This document shows, one piece after another, positions 37,380 to 48,940 of a DNA stretch of 64,000 nt (positions are counted from its first letter, which is position 1; each line of letters opens with the position of its first letter). The notes under the pieces were generated by a model. It saw nothing but the letters and a program-made list of their open reading frames with translations, was not told where the DNA came from and did not search any database. Source of the DNA: Umbelopsis ramanniana AG (lineage: Eukaryota > Mucoromycota > Umbelopsidomycetes > Umbelopsidales > Umbelopsidaceae). Both the position numbers and the translations under genes were made by a program. The stretch spans positions 1-64,000 of the forward strand of contig NW_026252162.1 in assembly GCF_025399195.1 (NCBI RefSeq), written 5' to 3'.

Positions 37380-40326
37380 ATGGAAACAGCTCTCTCGTCT
37401 GCTCCTGTGTCAGGTACTTCTTTTTAACCCATGCGCTTTCCTAATGGGGTTCAACCCCGCTGTGAGGATTGGACTTCAACCCATGGACGGACCATTGACA
37501 ATCTCTCGTTCACAGATCATATAATCTTCTTTATACATGGTATGGGCCAGCAGTATGAGGAATTTGGCAACTTGAAAATACACGGTAAGCAGTCTAACTG
37601 ATAACGCAATTTTGATGTTACGCTCAGTTTGGGACAACCTGGCATCTAATGATATCACTTGACATACACTGACTCTGTGGCCTGTTTTAGTCGCCACCCT
37701 TCAAAAGAACACTGAAGACCTTTTGGCTTCGTATTACCCAGATCGCTTGGTTCGTGTGAAGTATATACCTATCGGTAAGCAAGCGTTATGGTCATGTTGA
37801 GTCGGTTGTCATCTTTCATTGACTTTGCGTCGATATATAGAGTGGCATAGTGTTGTACATAAACTTGTCGATGGCAAAATGGACTTAACAACGCTGGGAA
37901 CCGTGCCCAAAGTTCGCCTGGTCACCAATCATTGGGTTATGGATTGTCTTTACTGTGAGTTGTCCTTTTTCTTTGTTTGTCTTTAGGCGCTTGCGTATTT
38001 TTTATTTTGCTTAAAAAACTTCACCAGTATGGCTAATTTCAACGTTTATCGCCCTCTTTCTAACATAGATTTTACAAAACCTCACGGACAACGCATTATT
38101 GACACCATTTGTGAGCAATGCAATGATGCATACGAAAATCACATTGTAGAGTTTCCCGACTTTGTCAGTAACAAAGGTCAAGTTCATATGATGGGATGCT
38201 CACTAGGAGGAATCGCAGCATTTGATATTTTAGCTCAGCAATGGAACGAAGAGGATGGTAGACCGCCTTGGGAATCAGTGGAGGAGCAAGGTCTTGTTAT
38301 TCGAAAACCCGAAATCAATGTGCCAAAGCTGAATTTCAATGTTAGCTCACTGTTTACCTGTGGAAGTCCCGTAGGTGAGTCTGCATGAGTGATGGCTTTT
38401 TTTCATATCATGGATAGGCGGCGGCAGCCAAGATGTAACAAAATGACAACATCCTAACTCTATTCCTTTTTTTCCTTTTCGACTCAACTCAGCGGCTACT
38501 CTTGTACTTCGTGGCCTGGACTTCCTTTACTACCGACCTCCACTGCGAACTAAAGTGTTGAATGTGTTCCATCCATTTGATCCGCTGGGTTATCGGATAG
38601 AGCCGATGATAAACAAGACATATGTCGACATCCAGCCCGTTCGAATCCATAAACTTCAACGGCGCAGAATCCTACCCGTGCCGTTACCAAAAATACCTAA
38701 TTTGGGCATTAAATCATCCATTGCTGGAGCGGCCCCTCTTATCATGAGAGCGCGCCGAACTTTCCTGCGCTACATGATGACATCAGAAGGAACCCTTATC
38801 ATGGACAAAAACATTACGGAACGCACGGTGCTTGATGCCAAGGGACAGAGCATCATGGAGGATGAACGCCATATCAAGAGTGCCGAAGAATTGCCATACG
38901 AAAGCCGAACCTCGGTTGATCTTTTACAAGACACTGGCCACGACGATGACGAGGAAGATAAAAATTCCGATGTCCGACGGTATGATAGTGCTCCCGAAGC
39001 CGAAGCAACGCCAGAGCGACCTTACATGAGCCGAAGAATTTCAACACGACATAAAACAACCGTACATCGTCGATCTCTTTCCGTACGTGATGGCGGGGAA
39101 GACCGGATATGGCTAGGAGCAGATGATACGTTAGGGCCTCGCTTTTTATACGAAAGTGAAGAATCTACCACCACCACGGTCACCGTCACAGAGGAACGTC
39201 CTATATGGAGCCGGAAATGGTTCCGTTTTGACAAGTCTCGTCCTAGCGACACTGTGTCTTCGGATAGCAAATCCTTCATCAATGCGCCACGAGAAGCGAG
39301 TGATGATGACAAGTCCACTACTTCAACCGACAAAACCTCCAAAGCCTCTAGTATCATGGGTATGGCTGGTACGGTGGCCACGGCAGCGCTTTCGGCCGTT
39401 GGCCTGAAATCGGACACGTCTTTGAACAACAGCCCTGTCATTGACGACACCAAGGACGACCACCCTGCCCAAGATCTTTATAAGAACGACCTCTCTATCG
39501 ATGACCTTCCTAATGATCTCTCTGTTGAGGTTCTTTCAAAGCACAACCGCCTTACAGAAGAGGTTTCCAGAAATGAGCGGGCCAAAGAAGAGTCACCCAA
39601 ATTAAAATCATACAACAGCCATAGTAGCATTCCCCCTCGTTCAAGTCGGACCCTGTCCAGCGATTACATTCGTGTCCCGGTGGAATATTCCTCCATTGTT
39701 CCCAACCTTGAAGCCATTGCCACGGCCAAGTCACCGGTATTTGAAGGGACGAATGCTGCCAATACCTACTTTTTCGAAAGTCGGCCGAATTCAATGACAG
39801 AATCTCGTACCACAAAGGTCAGAGATGATGATCTTAGCTCCGAATCATCCTATTCTACAGCTATTGGGTTGGAAGCATTTTCATCCCCAGCCTCACTCGA
39901 TCGTGCGTCGCTCGTCATGACCATACCAGAGGATGACCTACTCGACCTCGATGCAGCCACGCCTACTCCGTCGGATGAGAAAGTTCTGGATAGTTATACA
40001 GCGGATGCCGAAGAAAGCAGCGATGACGACAACGAAACCAAGGTGGAGAAAAATGATGATGCAAGCGACGAAGAATCAAAGGCTGGAGATCAATTAATTG
40101 AAGGCAATGACGGTCTGCAATATCCTCGTATTGACTATGTGCTTAACGAGACGGTCATTGATGCCTATGCTTCCGAATGGATTGTTGCTATGAAGAGTCA
40201 CTTCAAATACTGGGCCAACCGGTAAGGCTATTTTTGTTATTTTTTTTAGTCATGCTTGCTTGCTAACACAACCCTGACAGTGACTTGACCTATCATATTA
40301 TCAAAACCCTTGTCGGCGATGACTAG
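37380..40326 (+). CDS. DDHD-domain phospholipase A1-like protein
   Basis: Intracellular phospholipase of the DDHD family, expected to act on phosphatidic acid or related lipids at organelle membranes. Best exon set: 37380-37413, 37516-37584, 37691-37774, 37841-37961, 38028-38374, 38493-40221, 40281-40326, about 809 residues. Motifs: DHIIFFIHGMGQQ near the start, IEWHSVVH, the nucleophile elbow MGCSLGG, FTCGSPV, and the DDHD-type pieces FHPFDPLGYRIEPM and RIDYVLN with SHFKYWANRDL at the end. A Ser/Asp-rich disordered insert of ~370 residues splits the DDHD domain. Two points are uncertain. The start may instead be the ATG at 37431, leaving the frame 37380-37427 as an upstream ORF. And the junction after 37961 needs a weak donor (GTCCTT); the better donor at 37955 breaks the frame. 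Confidence 0.85.
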
Positions 40327-40737
40327 GATGCCGTTGTAATATATCTCATTGAAAAACCATAACCCATCCCACTTTTTCAACATCCAAGTTTTGCATAAAA
40401 CCCATCCCCAAGCCACCATGGATTTTTACCGGGTTTGCTTCCATAACCCCGGCTTTACCCTATAATAAAAAAAACACTTTTTCATAAAAAAAAAAAAGAA
40501 AACCATCCTACCATGCCATTGTACGTTTGCGCTGTGGACTCCTTTGCGGACGGATGCCGTAGAGGTTAAATCGGACCCGAAGGCAAAGTGACACAGTGAG
40601 GTGACTGGGGTGTCGGAGTTGTCATCATCAGTTTGTTTGACGGAAAATTGCGGGCCAGGCTGGAAAAGGATAATAGTGATCAGTTCTTCACGAGCGCATT
40701 ATTTTTTCTCTAGTTTCTCTTCTTCCACACTTTTCTC
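40327..40737. other. Intergenic, DDHD gene to hexokinase 1
   Basis: About 410 bp with A-rich runs (near 40470-40500) from the 3' UTR and a T/C-rich stretch just before the hexokinase start. No further feature seen. Confidence 0.4.
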
Positions 40738-42302
40738 ATGGCCTCTCAAACACAACGCAAAGTCCCTGTTGCTCATACCATCACCAACATCGGGGGCACT
40801 CCCCCACAAGAAGCTATGGTCGACAAGATTGTCCAAGCATTCACCATTACCCCAGAGTATCTAGAGCAGATCACTCAACATTTCTTGAGTGAAATGCGCA
40901 AGGGTTTGAATCAAGAAGATCAGACTATTGCTATGATCCCTTCGTTCGTGGAAGGACGCTTAACAGGTGAAGAAATTGGCCAGTTTTTGGCCTTGGACTT
41001 GGGTGGCACCAATTTGCGCGTAGTACTGGTCGACCTTCAAGGCCGCGGGAACTTCACTACCAAGAGTACCAAATACAAAGTCAGCGAGCATTTGAAGACG
41101 GGAGATGTCAAGGAACTTTACAGTGAGTAGCGTTCGTCTATTGGCGTGGGGTCAAAGAACCGTGGATCAAGCTTTTTTTTTGGCTGATACCCAAAAATTG
41201 TCCGTTCATTCCTCGGAATCCAACTCACATTTTTGCCCTAACCCTTACAGACTTCATTGCCGACTGCATCGATTCATTCTTGACAGAACATAACCTGGAT
41301 TATGGTACAGCCGATATTCATCTTGGTTATACCTTTTCATTCCCCGTCTACCAATCCAAGATCAACCGCGGACTTCAAAAGCAATGGACAAAGGGTTTCA
41401 ACTGCTCCGGCGCTATTGGCAAGGACCCTGTTATTTTGTTGCAAGATGCTCTGGCTAAGAAGCACGTCCCTGTGCTCGTATCTGCCTTGGTCAACGATAC
41501 CGTGGGTACCCTTTTGTCCAACGCCTACTCTAAGCCTGAGACCAATGCCGGTATCATCTTGGGTACTGGTTCCAATGGAGCTTACATAGAAAAGATGAGC
41601 AACATCCGAAAGTGGACAGGCGGAGCTACCAGCAGCGACGAAATGATCATTAATATGGAGTTTGGTGCTTTTGACAATGAACGCGTTATCTTGCCAGTCA
41701 CTCCATGGGACAACAAACTTGACCGTGAATCCATCAACCCTCACAAGCAAATCTTCGAAAAGATGATTTCCGGAATGTACCTTGGTGAGATTGCTCGTAA
41801 CGTCCTGTTGGAATTGGTCGACCGCACCTTGTTGTTCGAGGGCTATTCGTCCAAGGAGCTCAACAGCCAATGGGGCTTCGAAACCACGTATATGTCTACC
41901 ATTGAAGCCGACCAAGGCGATTCATTGAAAAACACGCACCGTGTTTTGGCATCTAGCTTGAATATTCCCAATGTGTCAGAGGTCGACTGTCGTATCGTCA
42001 AGCGGGTATGCGACCTTGTCGGTACTCGTGCAGCTCGTCTGGCTGCCGCTGCCATTGCTGGTATCGTTCGTCAAAGCTCTTCTGTTCAGGATGGTTGTGA
42101 CATTGGTATTGACGGTTCATTATACGAGTTCTATCCCTCGTTCGAACAACGAATTGAACAGGGTCTGACTGAACTCTTCCCCGATGTTCCCGATATCAAC
42201 AAGAAGATCCGATTGGGTCTCGCTAAGGATGGTTCCGGCGTTGGTGCTGCTCTGTGTGCCTGTGTTGCCAAGAAGATGGCGGAAAGCAAGCCATCTCAAT
42301 AG
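40738..42302 (+). CDS. Hexokinase (first of two in the window)
   Basis: Phosphorylates glucose and other hexoses with ATP in the cytosol. Two exons (40738-41122, 41251-42302) give 478 residues, the standard fungal size. Motifs: phosphate-1 LDLGGTNLRV, the sugar-binding region GYTFSFPV and WTKGFNCSGAIGKD, catalytic Asp211 in LVNDTVGTL, ILGTGSNGAY, NMEFGAF, and near the C-terminus the adenosine-site piece DGSLYEFYP and DGSGVGAALCA. The N-terminal MASQTQRKVPVAH has no targeting signal. Strong codon bias indicates high expression. Its paralogue on the minus strand at 56937-58551 is clearly diverged and has more introns, so the two are not a recent tandem copy. Confidence 0.97.
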
Positions 42303-43914
42303 AAAGAACACTTTTGTGTAGGGAAGAAAGGGCAAGGAATGAGCCTTTTTTTCCTTTATTTTTTTTTTGTTCGACACCTTTCTGCCTTGTACTATGCTTT
42401 TTTTGCCACCTCTTTTTTTTTTGTGCATTTTCTTTTTACCACCATTAGGCCCCCCTTCACACACACACACCTTTGGCATTGTACTGCTCTTCTTCTGCTT
42501 GTGTTCATTGTATTCACCGCATTAGACTCTTTCGCTAATATATATATATTGTCGCTAAACGTCGTACCTTGTGATTGCATGAGTGAGTGAGTGAGAAACC
42601 CACCCATATCAAACTAAGGAGTATACAGTGTAAATATTGATTCAAAACCTTCCATGTTCAAAGTGGGTGGGTTTTTGGCCAGGTTCTTTCCCACGACGGG
42701 GCTGGCCGTCTTGTTACATACCTAGCGTGGCGTGCAGTAGGATTGACTGACAGCAGGGTCGTTTCAAGGGTTTGACATCTCATAGCTCGTAATGCCGTAA
42801 ATAGTATTCCTGGTGGTTGTGTCTAGCCATGCCCCATTTTGGATCATCCCAGCAAGGCCACACATTCCTGTGTATAGCTTATTCACAACCGTGGATACAT
42901 CGGCCAAGCTTCGATGAACAGTAACAATAGATTAAAAACAATCTAATCTATTGGAGATACCCCTTCTTTCAACCTACATTTGATCATATTGCCACTCACG
43001 CCATGTTGAGGATGCATTGCGGAAAGGGGTGGGTGACAGATGAATTCAAGTTTTACTAAGCGGGTGTCTTCCATCTAGAAACACAATTCAATCTGGACTC
43101 ACTCACCTGAAAACGTGCAAGAAGAAATGCTGACGTGCCGAATAATACGATCACTTTCAGTTCTTCCCAAAAATTTTCTCTATCCTATCCCCTATGGCAT
43201 GGCATGGCATGGAACCAATCAGAGGTGGTTTGTCAAAAGTGGGTATTGCTGCACATCGCGCATGCGTGGGGGATAGCCCCAACGAATTTTTGTGCCAAGC
43301 ACTACAAGACCATCGTGTGGGGTTGAGTTTTCGCATGTATGTTTTCAATTTAGCCATGGGCGCGCGGAATGCAATGCAAGAAGGCAAAAAACCAACAGAA
43401 ACCCCCCATTTCTGTCAGTCCCCGCGGTATGAGTCAATTCGTTGGGAATACTAAAGTTGGCATCAGTGGGGTGGGAATTAATACCTCGAATTATGCACGA
43501 TCATCTCTTTTCTCCACACTCACGAGAGATATGATAAGATGATGTCCTTTGTCGGACACCTTTCTTCCAAGGGAGTACTACTCCGCGTTTTTTTCCCCTC
43601 TTGTATGTTCAACTATGGCTTTCCTTCTTGCTCACTCTTGGGCATGGTCGACCCTACGAGCGAACGAAAGAGCGCCACGGTTCTAAAACGCCTGCCATTA
43701 CTCTGTAGGGAAACTGACCTCGCCCTTTCCAACGGTACAAACGAAATAAAAAAAAATATTTTTATTATTATTGTTATGATTATTTTACATCCCACCCTGA
43801 CCTCCTTAAGCAGCTGTCTTCTCAGTGGGCTCCTCTTTCTTATACCAGTCAGTCTACGTAACAAATCGCTGGGCCCTGTTCGACTCAACTAAAGTGTCGA
43901 TCTTCTCAACTTAA
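42303..43914. other. Long intergenic region after hexokinase 1
   Basis: About 1.6 kb without a supported conserved gene. The first 300 bp are a T-rich 3' UTR. Frames around 43135-43454 have no recognisable domain. A short CATGG direct repeat (about three units) lies near 43197. The right end carries the TATA box of the micropeptide candidate. Confidence 0.45.
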
Positions 43915-43922
43915 TATAAATA
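43915..43922 (+). promoter_or_regulatory. TATA box upstream of the micropeptide candidate
   Basis: TATAAATA sits 67 bp before the ATG at 43989. It is followed at start-site distance by a pyrimidine-rich stretch (TTTTTTTTGCTTC, then CTCTTTCTCTCTCTCC) leading into the ATG. This is a textbook core-promoter layout for this genome. Confidence 0.5.
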
Positions 43923-43988
43923 GCCTCCCACCGACGCACTTTTTTTTGCTTCTACGCCGTTCAAGTCTCTTTCTCTCTCTCCACTCAA

Positions 43989-44069
43989 ATGAGCTCAAAC
44001 CCTTGCCACATCTGCGGATCCACTACTCACATCGCCTGGGTGTGCCCTAAGCGTAACCGACCGAGATAA
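43989..44069 (+). CDS. Candidate 26-residue CCHC zinc-knuckle micropeptide
   Basis: The frame begins MSSNPCHICGST, continues THIAWVCPKRNRPR and stops with TAA. It holds one complete zinc knuckle, C-x2-C-x4-H-x4-C, exactly the spacing of nucleic-acid-binding knuckles in CNBP/Gis2-type proteins and retroelement nucleocapsids, and a basic tail (PKRNRPR). The knuckle residues, basic tail, clean start after a pyrimidine-rich leader and TATA box at the right distance together argue for a real short gene rather than chance. Nothing upstream or downstream looks like a larger element or a spliced partner. It is tail to tail with the coiled-coil gene. Alternatives: the first exon of an unrecognised gene, or a fortuitous frame. 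Function unknown; RNA or DNA binding is inference. Confidence 0.4.
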   Translation: MSSNPCHICGSTTHIAWVCPKRNRPR

Positions 44070-44337
44070 TGACCAGCCAGCCAGCGCTTCTGTAACATGG
44101 TTTTCCCGGTCTATTCTGGATGAAAAGCTCTTTATAATATCCCCGGTCTCCCACTGATGCCTCCCGTGTCATATACATACCCTTTGCTTTCTAATATTTC
44201 AAGTCCCGCTTGTCAACCTCAGAGTTACAATATGACAAAAATGCTGAGGTTTATTAATAAGAAAGAACAATACAAATATAAATAATGAGTAGATGTGCGA
44301 TAAAACACATTAAAGAAAAAATTTTACAAATAAGATT

Positions 44338-46008
44338 TCATCGCTTGCCAAACAGGGTGAGTAAGCTGAATGATCGTCTGCTCTGGTTTTTCTTTGGGCT
44401 GCTGTGGGTTGGAAGGGTGGATCGAGGAGGGGCTCGTTGTTTAGCCTGTAGCTCCGATTCTAGTCGAGAAATGGAATGCTGCAGCTCCAAGGTTTGCTTT
44501 GTCATTACGCTTAATTTAATCTCCAATGTGTCGATTGTGCTTTTCGACTTGGATTGCTGGTCCTTCAATTTATACAGAAGCTCCTTTACAACTTTTTCAT
44601 GATGCTCTTTGTGAATACTATGGTGCGGCACGGGTTCTTGTTGTGGGATGGGCGGAAGTGGGTTGTTAGGGGGTGGCAGCTGCGGTGGTAACGGTGTTTC
44701 CGGTCGAGGATTCAATCTTCGGCTACGACACCCGCTTCGTGGATTAGTCACGAGCGATGCAGACGATACATTGGAACCCGTGGACAGCCGGTTCATTAGT
44801 TTGACGGATATGGGGGATGGGTCTGTCGGCGACCCGTCGCTAGGCGTATAGTCGCCGCCTTCGGTTGAGGAAAGTTTCTTCAATAACGAATCCTTGTCCT
44901 GCATCAATTTGCTGTGATATGCTGAACGTTCATGTAAGTCCACTTGCTGGAGCTCGCACTTATGTTCAAGCGCCTTGACTTGTTTTCGCAAGTCCTCCAC
45001 TTCACTAGAGTCACCTTGGGGGCTGCTGTCGGCTGGATTGGCCGCGTGCCAGACATTCAGGCTATTGACCAGTCCCAATAATTTTTCATGAATTTCCGCT
45101 AGCTCTCCTTGCTCAGGGCTAGCTTTTTTGGCTTGGTCAACCAGAATGTACATTTCAGAAATGACAGTACCGGGGGATCCACAAGACACAGGTAACGATG
45201 CGCTGGTAACGGATTGCAAAGAAGAAGCTGGGCTCGCATGAGCATGGCTGTTAATCAAATTCTTCACTGTCAGCGAGACATAGGAATCAGCTTGACTGTA
45301 GACGCTGGAGCTTGTGCTTTTGTTCGACGACCGTTTGGATGGCTGTAGTGACATAGGAGTACTTTCTCCTTCGGAACTAGGACGAGATTTTGACAGTTCG
45401 ACAGGTGCAAAAGTCACCGCCACATCGTCAGGCAAGTGTGTATCATCGACGAAACGCTGTAAATCTTGCGTTGCTGATACCGCTGGTTGCACAGGTGAAG
45501 CGACCTCCGCAGTCTCATTTGCTGATGGGTCGTCGTTGTTAGCATGGCCATCGTCGTCCATTGCGTTCGTCTCAATAGCATTGGTGTCCACAACTTGCAT
45601 GATTGGGATCTCATCCATAACTGGCGAAAAATCAACCTTAGGCAGCTCTATGTTTTCGCTGACTTCGCTTTCTATCGTCTGTTGGAATTCACCTTCTGGA
45701 GCCGATGATAGGGTGGGGCTATCCATTGTGTCGTCTTCTACCGTTGCTGGCGTTTGACTGATGTCGCTGGAGGATTTCTTCTTGGAAGGCTCAGACCCAT
45801 TGCTGATAAAAGATGCTCGGCGGGAGGATGTGGGCGAGGCGACATCTTCATGGCGCTTTCTGACCGAAACCACTCCCAAGTTCTTTATTCGCTGCAACTC
45901 TTTGTCGACGGTCTTGTGCTTCGCATCACTCGTAGCATTTTTAAACCACTTTTCAGCAGCTTTTGTCCTGTGCGAAGCTGAAACCGAGCCAAAACGATCA
46001 GAAGCCAT
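44338..46008 (-). CDS. Uncharacterised coiled-coil, Ser/Pro-rich protein
   Basis: I do not recognise the family. One long exon from the ATG at 46008 gives 556 residues. An upstream in-frame ATG at 46095 would read through TCTCCTAG, which looks like a 5'-UTR intron acceptor, so the inner start is preferred. The N-terminus is well ordered and basic (RFGSVSASHRTKAAEKWFKN, then KTVDKELQRIKNLG). A Ser/Thr/Asp/Glu-rich disordered middle follows, then a first coiled coil (EVEDLRKQVKALEHKCELQQ), a Pro-rich block (PLPPQLPPPNNPLPPIPQQ, a possible SH3 ligand), a second coiled coil (STIDTLEIKLSVMTKQTLEL) and a basic end (RRSFSLLTLFGKR). It may be a cytoskeletal or polarity scaffold; that is a guess from composition. 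Confidence 0.75.
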   Translation of the reverse strand: MASDRFGSVSASHRTKAAEKWFKNATSDAKHKTVDKELQRIKNLGVVSVRKRHEDVASPTSSRRASFISNGSEPSKKKSSSDISQTPATVEDDTMDSPTLSSAPEGEFQQTIESEVSENIELPKVDFSPVMDEIPIMQVVDTNAIETNAMDDDGHANNDDPSANETAEVASPVQPAVSATQDLQRFVDDTHLPDDVAVTFAPVELSKSRPSSEGESTPMSLQPSKRSSNKSTSSSVYSQADSYVSLTVKNLINSHAHASPASSLQSVTSASLPVSCGSPGTVISEMYILVDQAKKASPEQGELAEIHEKLLGLVNSLNVWHAANPADSSPQGDSSEVEDLRKQVKALEHKCELQQVDLHERSAYHSKLMQDKDSLLKKLSSTEGGDYTPSDGSPTDPSPISVKLMNRLSTGSNVSSASLVTNPRSGCRSRRLNPRPETPLPPQLPPPNNPLPPIPQQEPVPHHSIHKEHHEKVVKELLYKLKDQQSKSKSTIDTLEIKLSVMTKQTLELQHSISRLESELQAKQRAPPRSTLPTHSSPKKNQSRRSFSLLTLFGKR

Positions 46009-46521
46009 GTAAAAGGAATGCTCTAGGAGAAAAAGAAGTTTGATTAGTTTGTAAACCGAAACAACACCAAACAATGGCAGCGGAGTCCTATACATTTAAT
46101 GTTCAGCTATCAATCGGATATTGCCGTCAGATTTGGTTGGCTAGGGTAAGTATGGAGACGGACGACAGCCGAGGAGGTTGCACAATGGATTTGTAACATG
46201 TAGGTAGTTTAGGGCATTTGACATGAAGGGTTTGTCCAATAAAGAAGTTCGTTTTGTAAAAAATTGTTTGTCTATCGCAGTAATCTGGCACCATCCCACC
46301 GTAATCAGACTCAAATTTTTCTATTTTTTTTTTTTTTAAATCCTCTCGCTGGCTGGTGAGAGTTTGCCCACCCAAAACAAGATTTATCCCGTTTTTTTTT
46401 TTTGGCCACACGTCTTTTTTGTCCAAACCTCCACCGATAAAGTCCACTCAGTTCGGCTATTCAAAGCAACTCCCGACTTCTTGCCAGCAGCCATCTCCCC
46501 AAACCTCATGCTGTTCATGTC
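46009..46521. other. Divergent promoter region, coiled-coil gene and NIPA gene
   Basis: About 510 bp with T runs near 46322 and 46390. A possible 5'-UTR intron of the coiled-coil gene lies at its left side. No other feature seen. Confidence 0.4.
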
Positions 46522-48581
46522 ATGAATCCATCAATGACCTCATTACAGGATTCACCAGAGGAATCTCACACTTACATTGGTGTGGTGGTGTCGGTTTGCG
46601 GCAATGTAAGGCATATTCAACCCTATCCTGACTAGACATATTGACTTAACTCGCTTTACTAGATTTTAATATCAGTGGCTCTAAATTTACAAAAATACGC
46701 TGTAAGTTTGTACATAAGCATGCCGTCGTGTCATACGATCGATGATCATAACAATACAATCATAGCACAACAAGTTGCAAGAAAGTACAAATTCGATTTC
46801 AGACTCCAATGGAACCCTTCCCTATTCTTCACCCCATATACCTAATGATGACGGTTCCTTTGCCAACCAAAAGTCGATTCCCGAAGAAGATAGTACAGAT
46901 TATTTGAAGTCAAAGCTGTGGTGGGCCGGCATCTCGCTCATGGTGATAGGAGAAATTGGTAACTTTGTTGGTAAGTGTGTATCAGGAAAAAAAGCAGTGT
47001 CGTCACGATCATAGTTTCTCAGACAACCTTGCCCATCTTCCAGCCTATGGGTTTGCACCAGCTTCCACTATAGCACCCTTAGGAACCACCACCCTTGTTT
47101 TCAATGTAATATTAGCTCCCCTTTTGTTGAAGGAGCGGTTTCGATTCCGTGATATCTTGGGTGTCATGTTTGCGGTCTTCGGAGCTACCATCGTTGTACT
47201 CTCTTCTAAGCGTGAAGAAATTAAGGTAAGCGCAACGGTCGACCGAATTCTGTAAATAGTGTATGCATGAACGAGAACTAACGTAGAGTGATCTCGTCTT
47301 ACAGTTATCCCCGGACCTTGTCGTCGAATATTTGACCAGCATGGAGGCTATCATCTACTATTCTATTACTGGTGGTCTCATACTGATATTAACAGTACTA
47401 TCGCCACGATGGGGTTCAAAAAGCATCCTGATTGATCTTGGTTTAGTGGCTCTGTACGGTAAGACGAATATAACAACAAAATGGCTGTTTGCCATTATCT
47501 TGGCTGCAAGTTCTCATCTCTAACCCTTCGTGCAACAGGAGCGTACACTGTCTTGTCAACTAAAAGCGTATCATCTTTACTCAGCTTAACATTTTATAAA
47601 ATGTTCACGTAAGTGTAAAACAGACGCACACTTTTTCCCATTGTCACCAGCACCCTGATCATGACATCATTTGTTTGCAGATATCCTGTATCATATGTCC
47701 TACTTTTTGTATTGGTATCGACGGCCGTTATCCAAATCAAATATCTGAACAAAGCTCTGCAAAGATTCGACGCAACAGCCGTTATTCCCACTCAATTCGT
47801 ACTTTTTACCGTATCAGCTATTATCGGTAGTGCAGTTTTATATCGAGATTTCGACGATGTCTACGCTGAACAATTTGTGCACTTTGTTTTTGGCTGCATT
47901 ATAGAGTTCCTTGGCGTTTACCTCATTACCGCGAACAGGAGAAACAGTGATATCAAGATTGCTGGTGATGAGTCTACCATGTCAAGCCATGGAGGACGTT
48001 CTCGTACTTCGTCTATTCAGTCAGAGCATGAGCAAGATATCGAGAGTGCAGGAGACCATGACACAGATACATTGTACAGCCATGTGGACATGCCCGTAAC
48101 GGATACCACGCCATTACTGGTCAACCGGAGTCAAGACAAGCACAAAACCGACGACCATGTGCATGGAAGCGATCGGTACCGACGAAGCTCCGTCTTTCGG
48201 GGCATCTCTCTTGTCAGCCAATTGGCTGGCATGGGCGACAATAGCTATGAGAGTTCTAGCCACTTGTCTTCCTCCGTATCTTCCAAACGTGATAAGGCTT
48301 TACACACCGTCCAAAACACGGTCGGCCATATCCTGGGAGGCATCATACCCGCTGCAAAGCACCATTTCCATGATGACGAAGTCCTTGCAACCTCCATGGA
48401 AAGGAACAGCTCAGTTCCAATGGCCATACCACAGTTCCTCAATGAAGAACGCAATGCAGAACAAGATGAGCCTTTTGTTCTATCCGATGATGATGTTGAC
48501 CCAGTCGACAGCCGTGGTGGTATCAAGTTACGCCGGAGCTCAACTTCGCTTCGTCGTAAGCGAGATGATGAACAATTGTGA
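46522..48581 (+). CDS. NIPA-family magnesium transporter
   Basis: Membrane protein of the NIPA (DUF803) family within the drug/metabolite-transporter fold, thought to carry Mg2+. Seven exons (46522-46605, 46663-46701, 46766-46970, 47044-47225, 47305-47458, 47539-47608, 47681-48581) give 544 residues. About nine hydrophobic helices are visible. Family motifs: YIGVVVSVCGN and ILISVALNLQKYAH (helix 1), WWAGISLMVIGEIGNFVAYG, FAPASTIAPLGTTTLVFN, LKERFRFRDILG, YTVLSTKSVSSLLS and the late QIKYLNKALQRFDATAVIPT with VLYRDF. After the last helix a hydrophilic tail of about 200 residues, rich in Ser, His and Asp, extends into the cytosol. A short 39-base exon encodes part of helix 1. Location (plasma membrane, endosome or vacuole) cannot be told. 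Confidence 0.93.
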
Positions 48582-48940
48582 TATAGGAACCTGTATTTTT
48601 AATTTCGTTCGCTATCTTCATTAATTACGTTTGCTTAATATGCTCTTTTCCGTTAATACACTTCCTGTTCATTCTGAAAACCCAAGTATGTGACATGTGA
48701 GTGAGGTTACCAAACCCATCACAGAAGGTGTGAATATATAAATTACTCAGGGCGGTCAAATCCATTGCATGGTATGGCCCACATATATCACTGCTCAGTC
48801 CTTTCTTTCGAAACATCTGCTCAAACATGTCGACATGGTATCAAACTTTCAGGTTCGCCGCACACCAAAGTTGCTTTTGATATTTATTTTTTAATAATAT
48901 TTTTGGAATCTATTGCAAGAGCCGCAATAAAAACACAAGC
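48582..48940. other. Convergent 3' region, NIPA gene and RPL10
   Basis: About 360 bp of AT-rich 3' UTR sequence, no other feature seen. Confidence 0.4.

Noticed and set aside
43135-43454. Overlapping + strand frames with CATGG repeats
   Set aside because: No recognisable domain, no codon bias like neighbouring genes.
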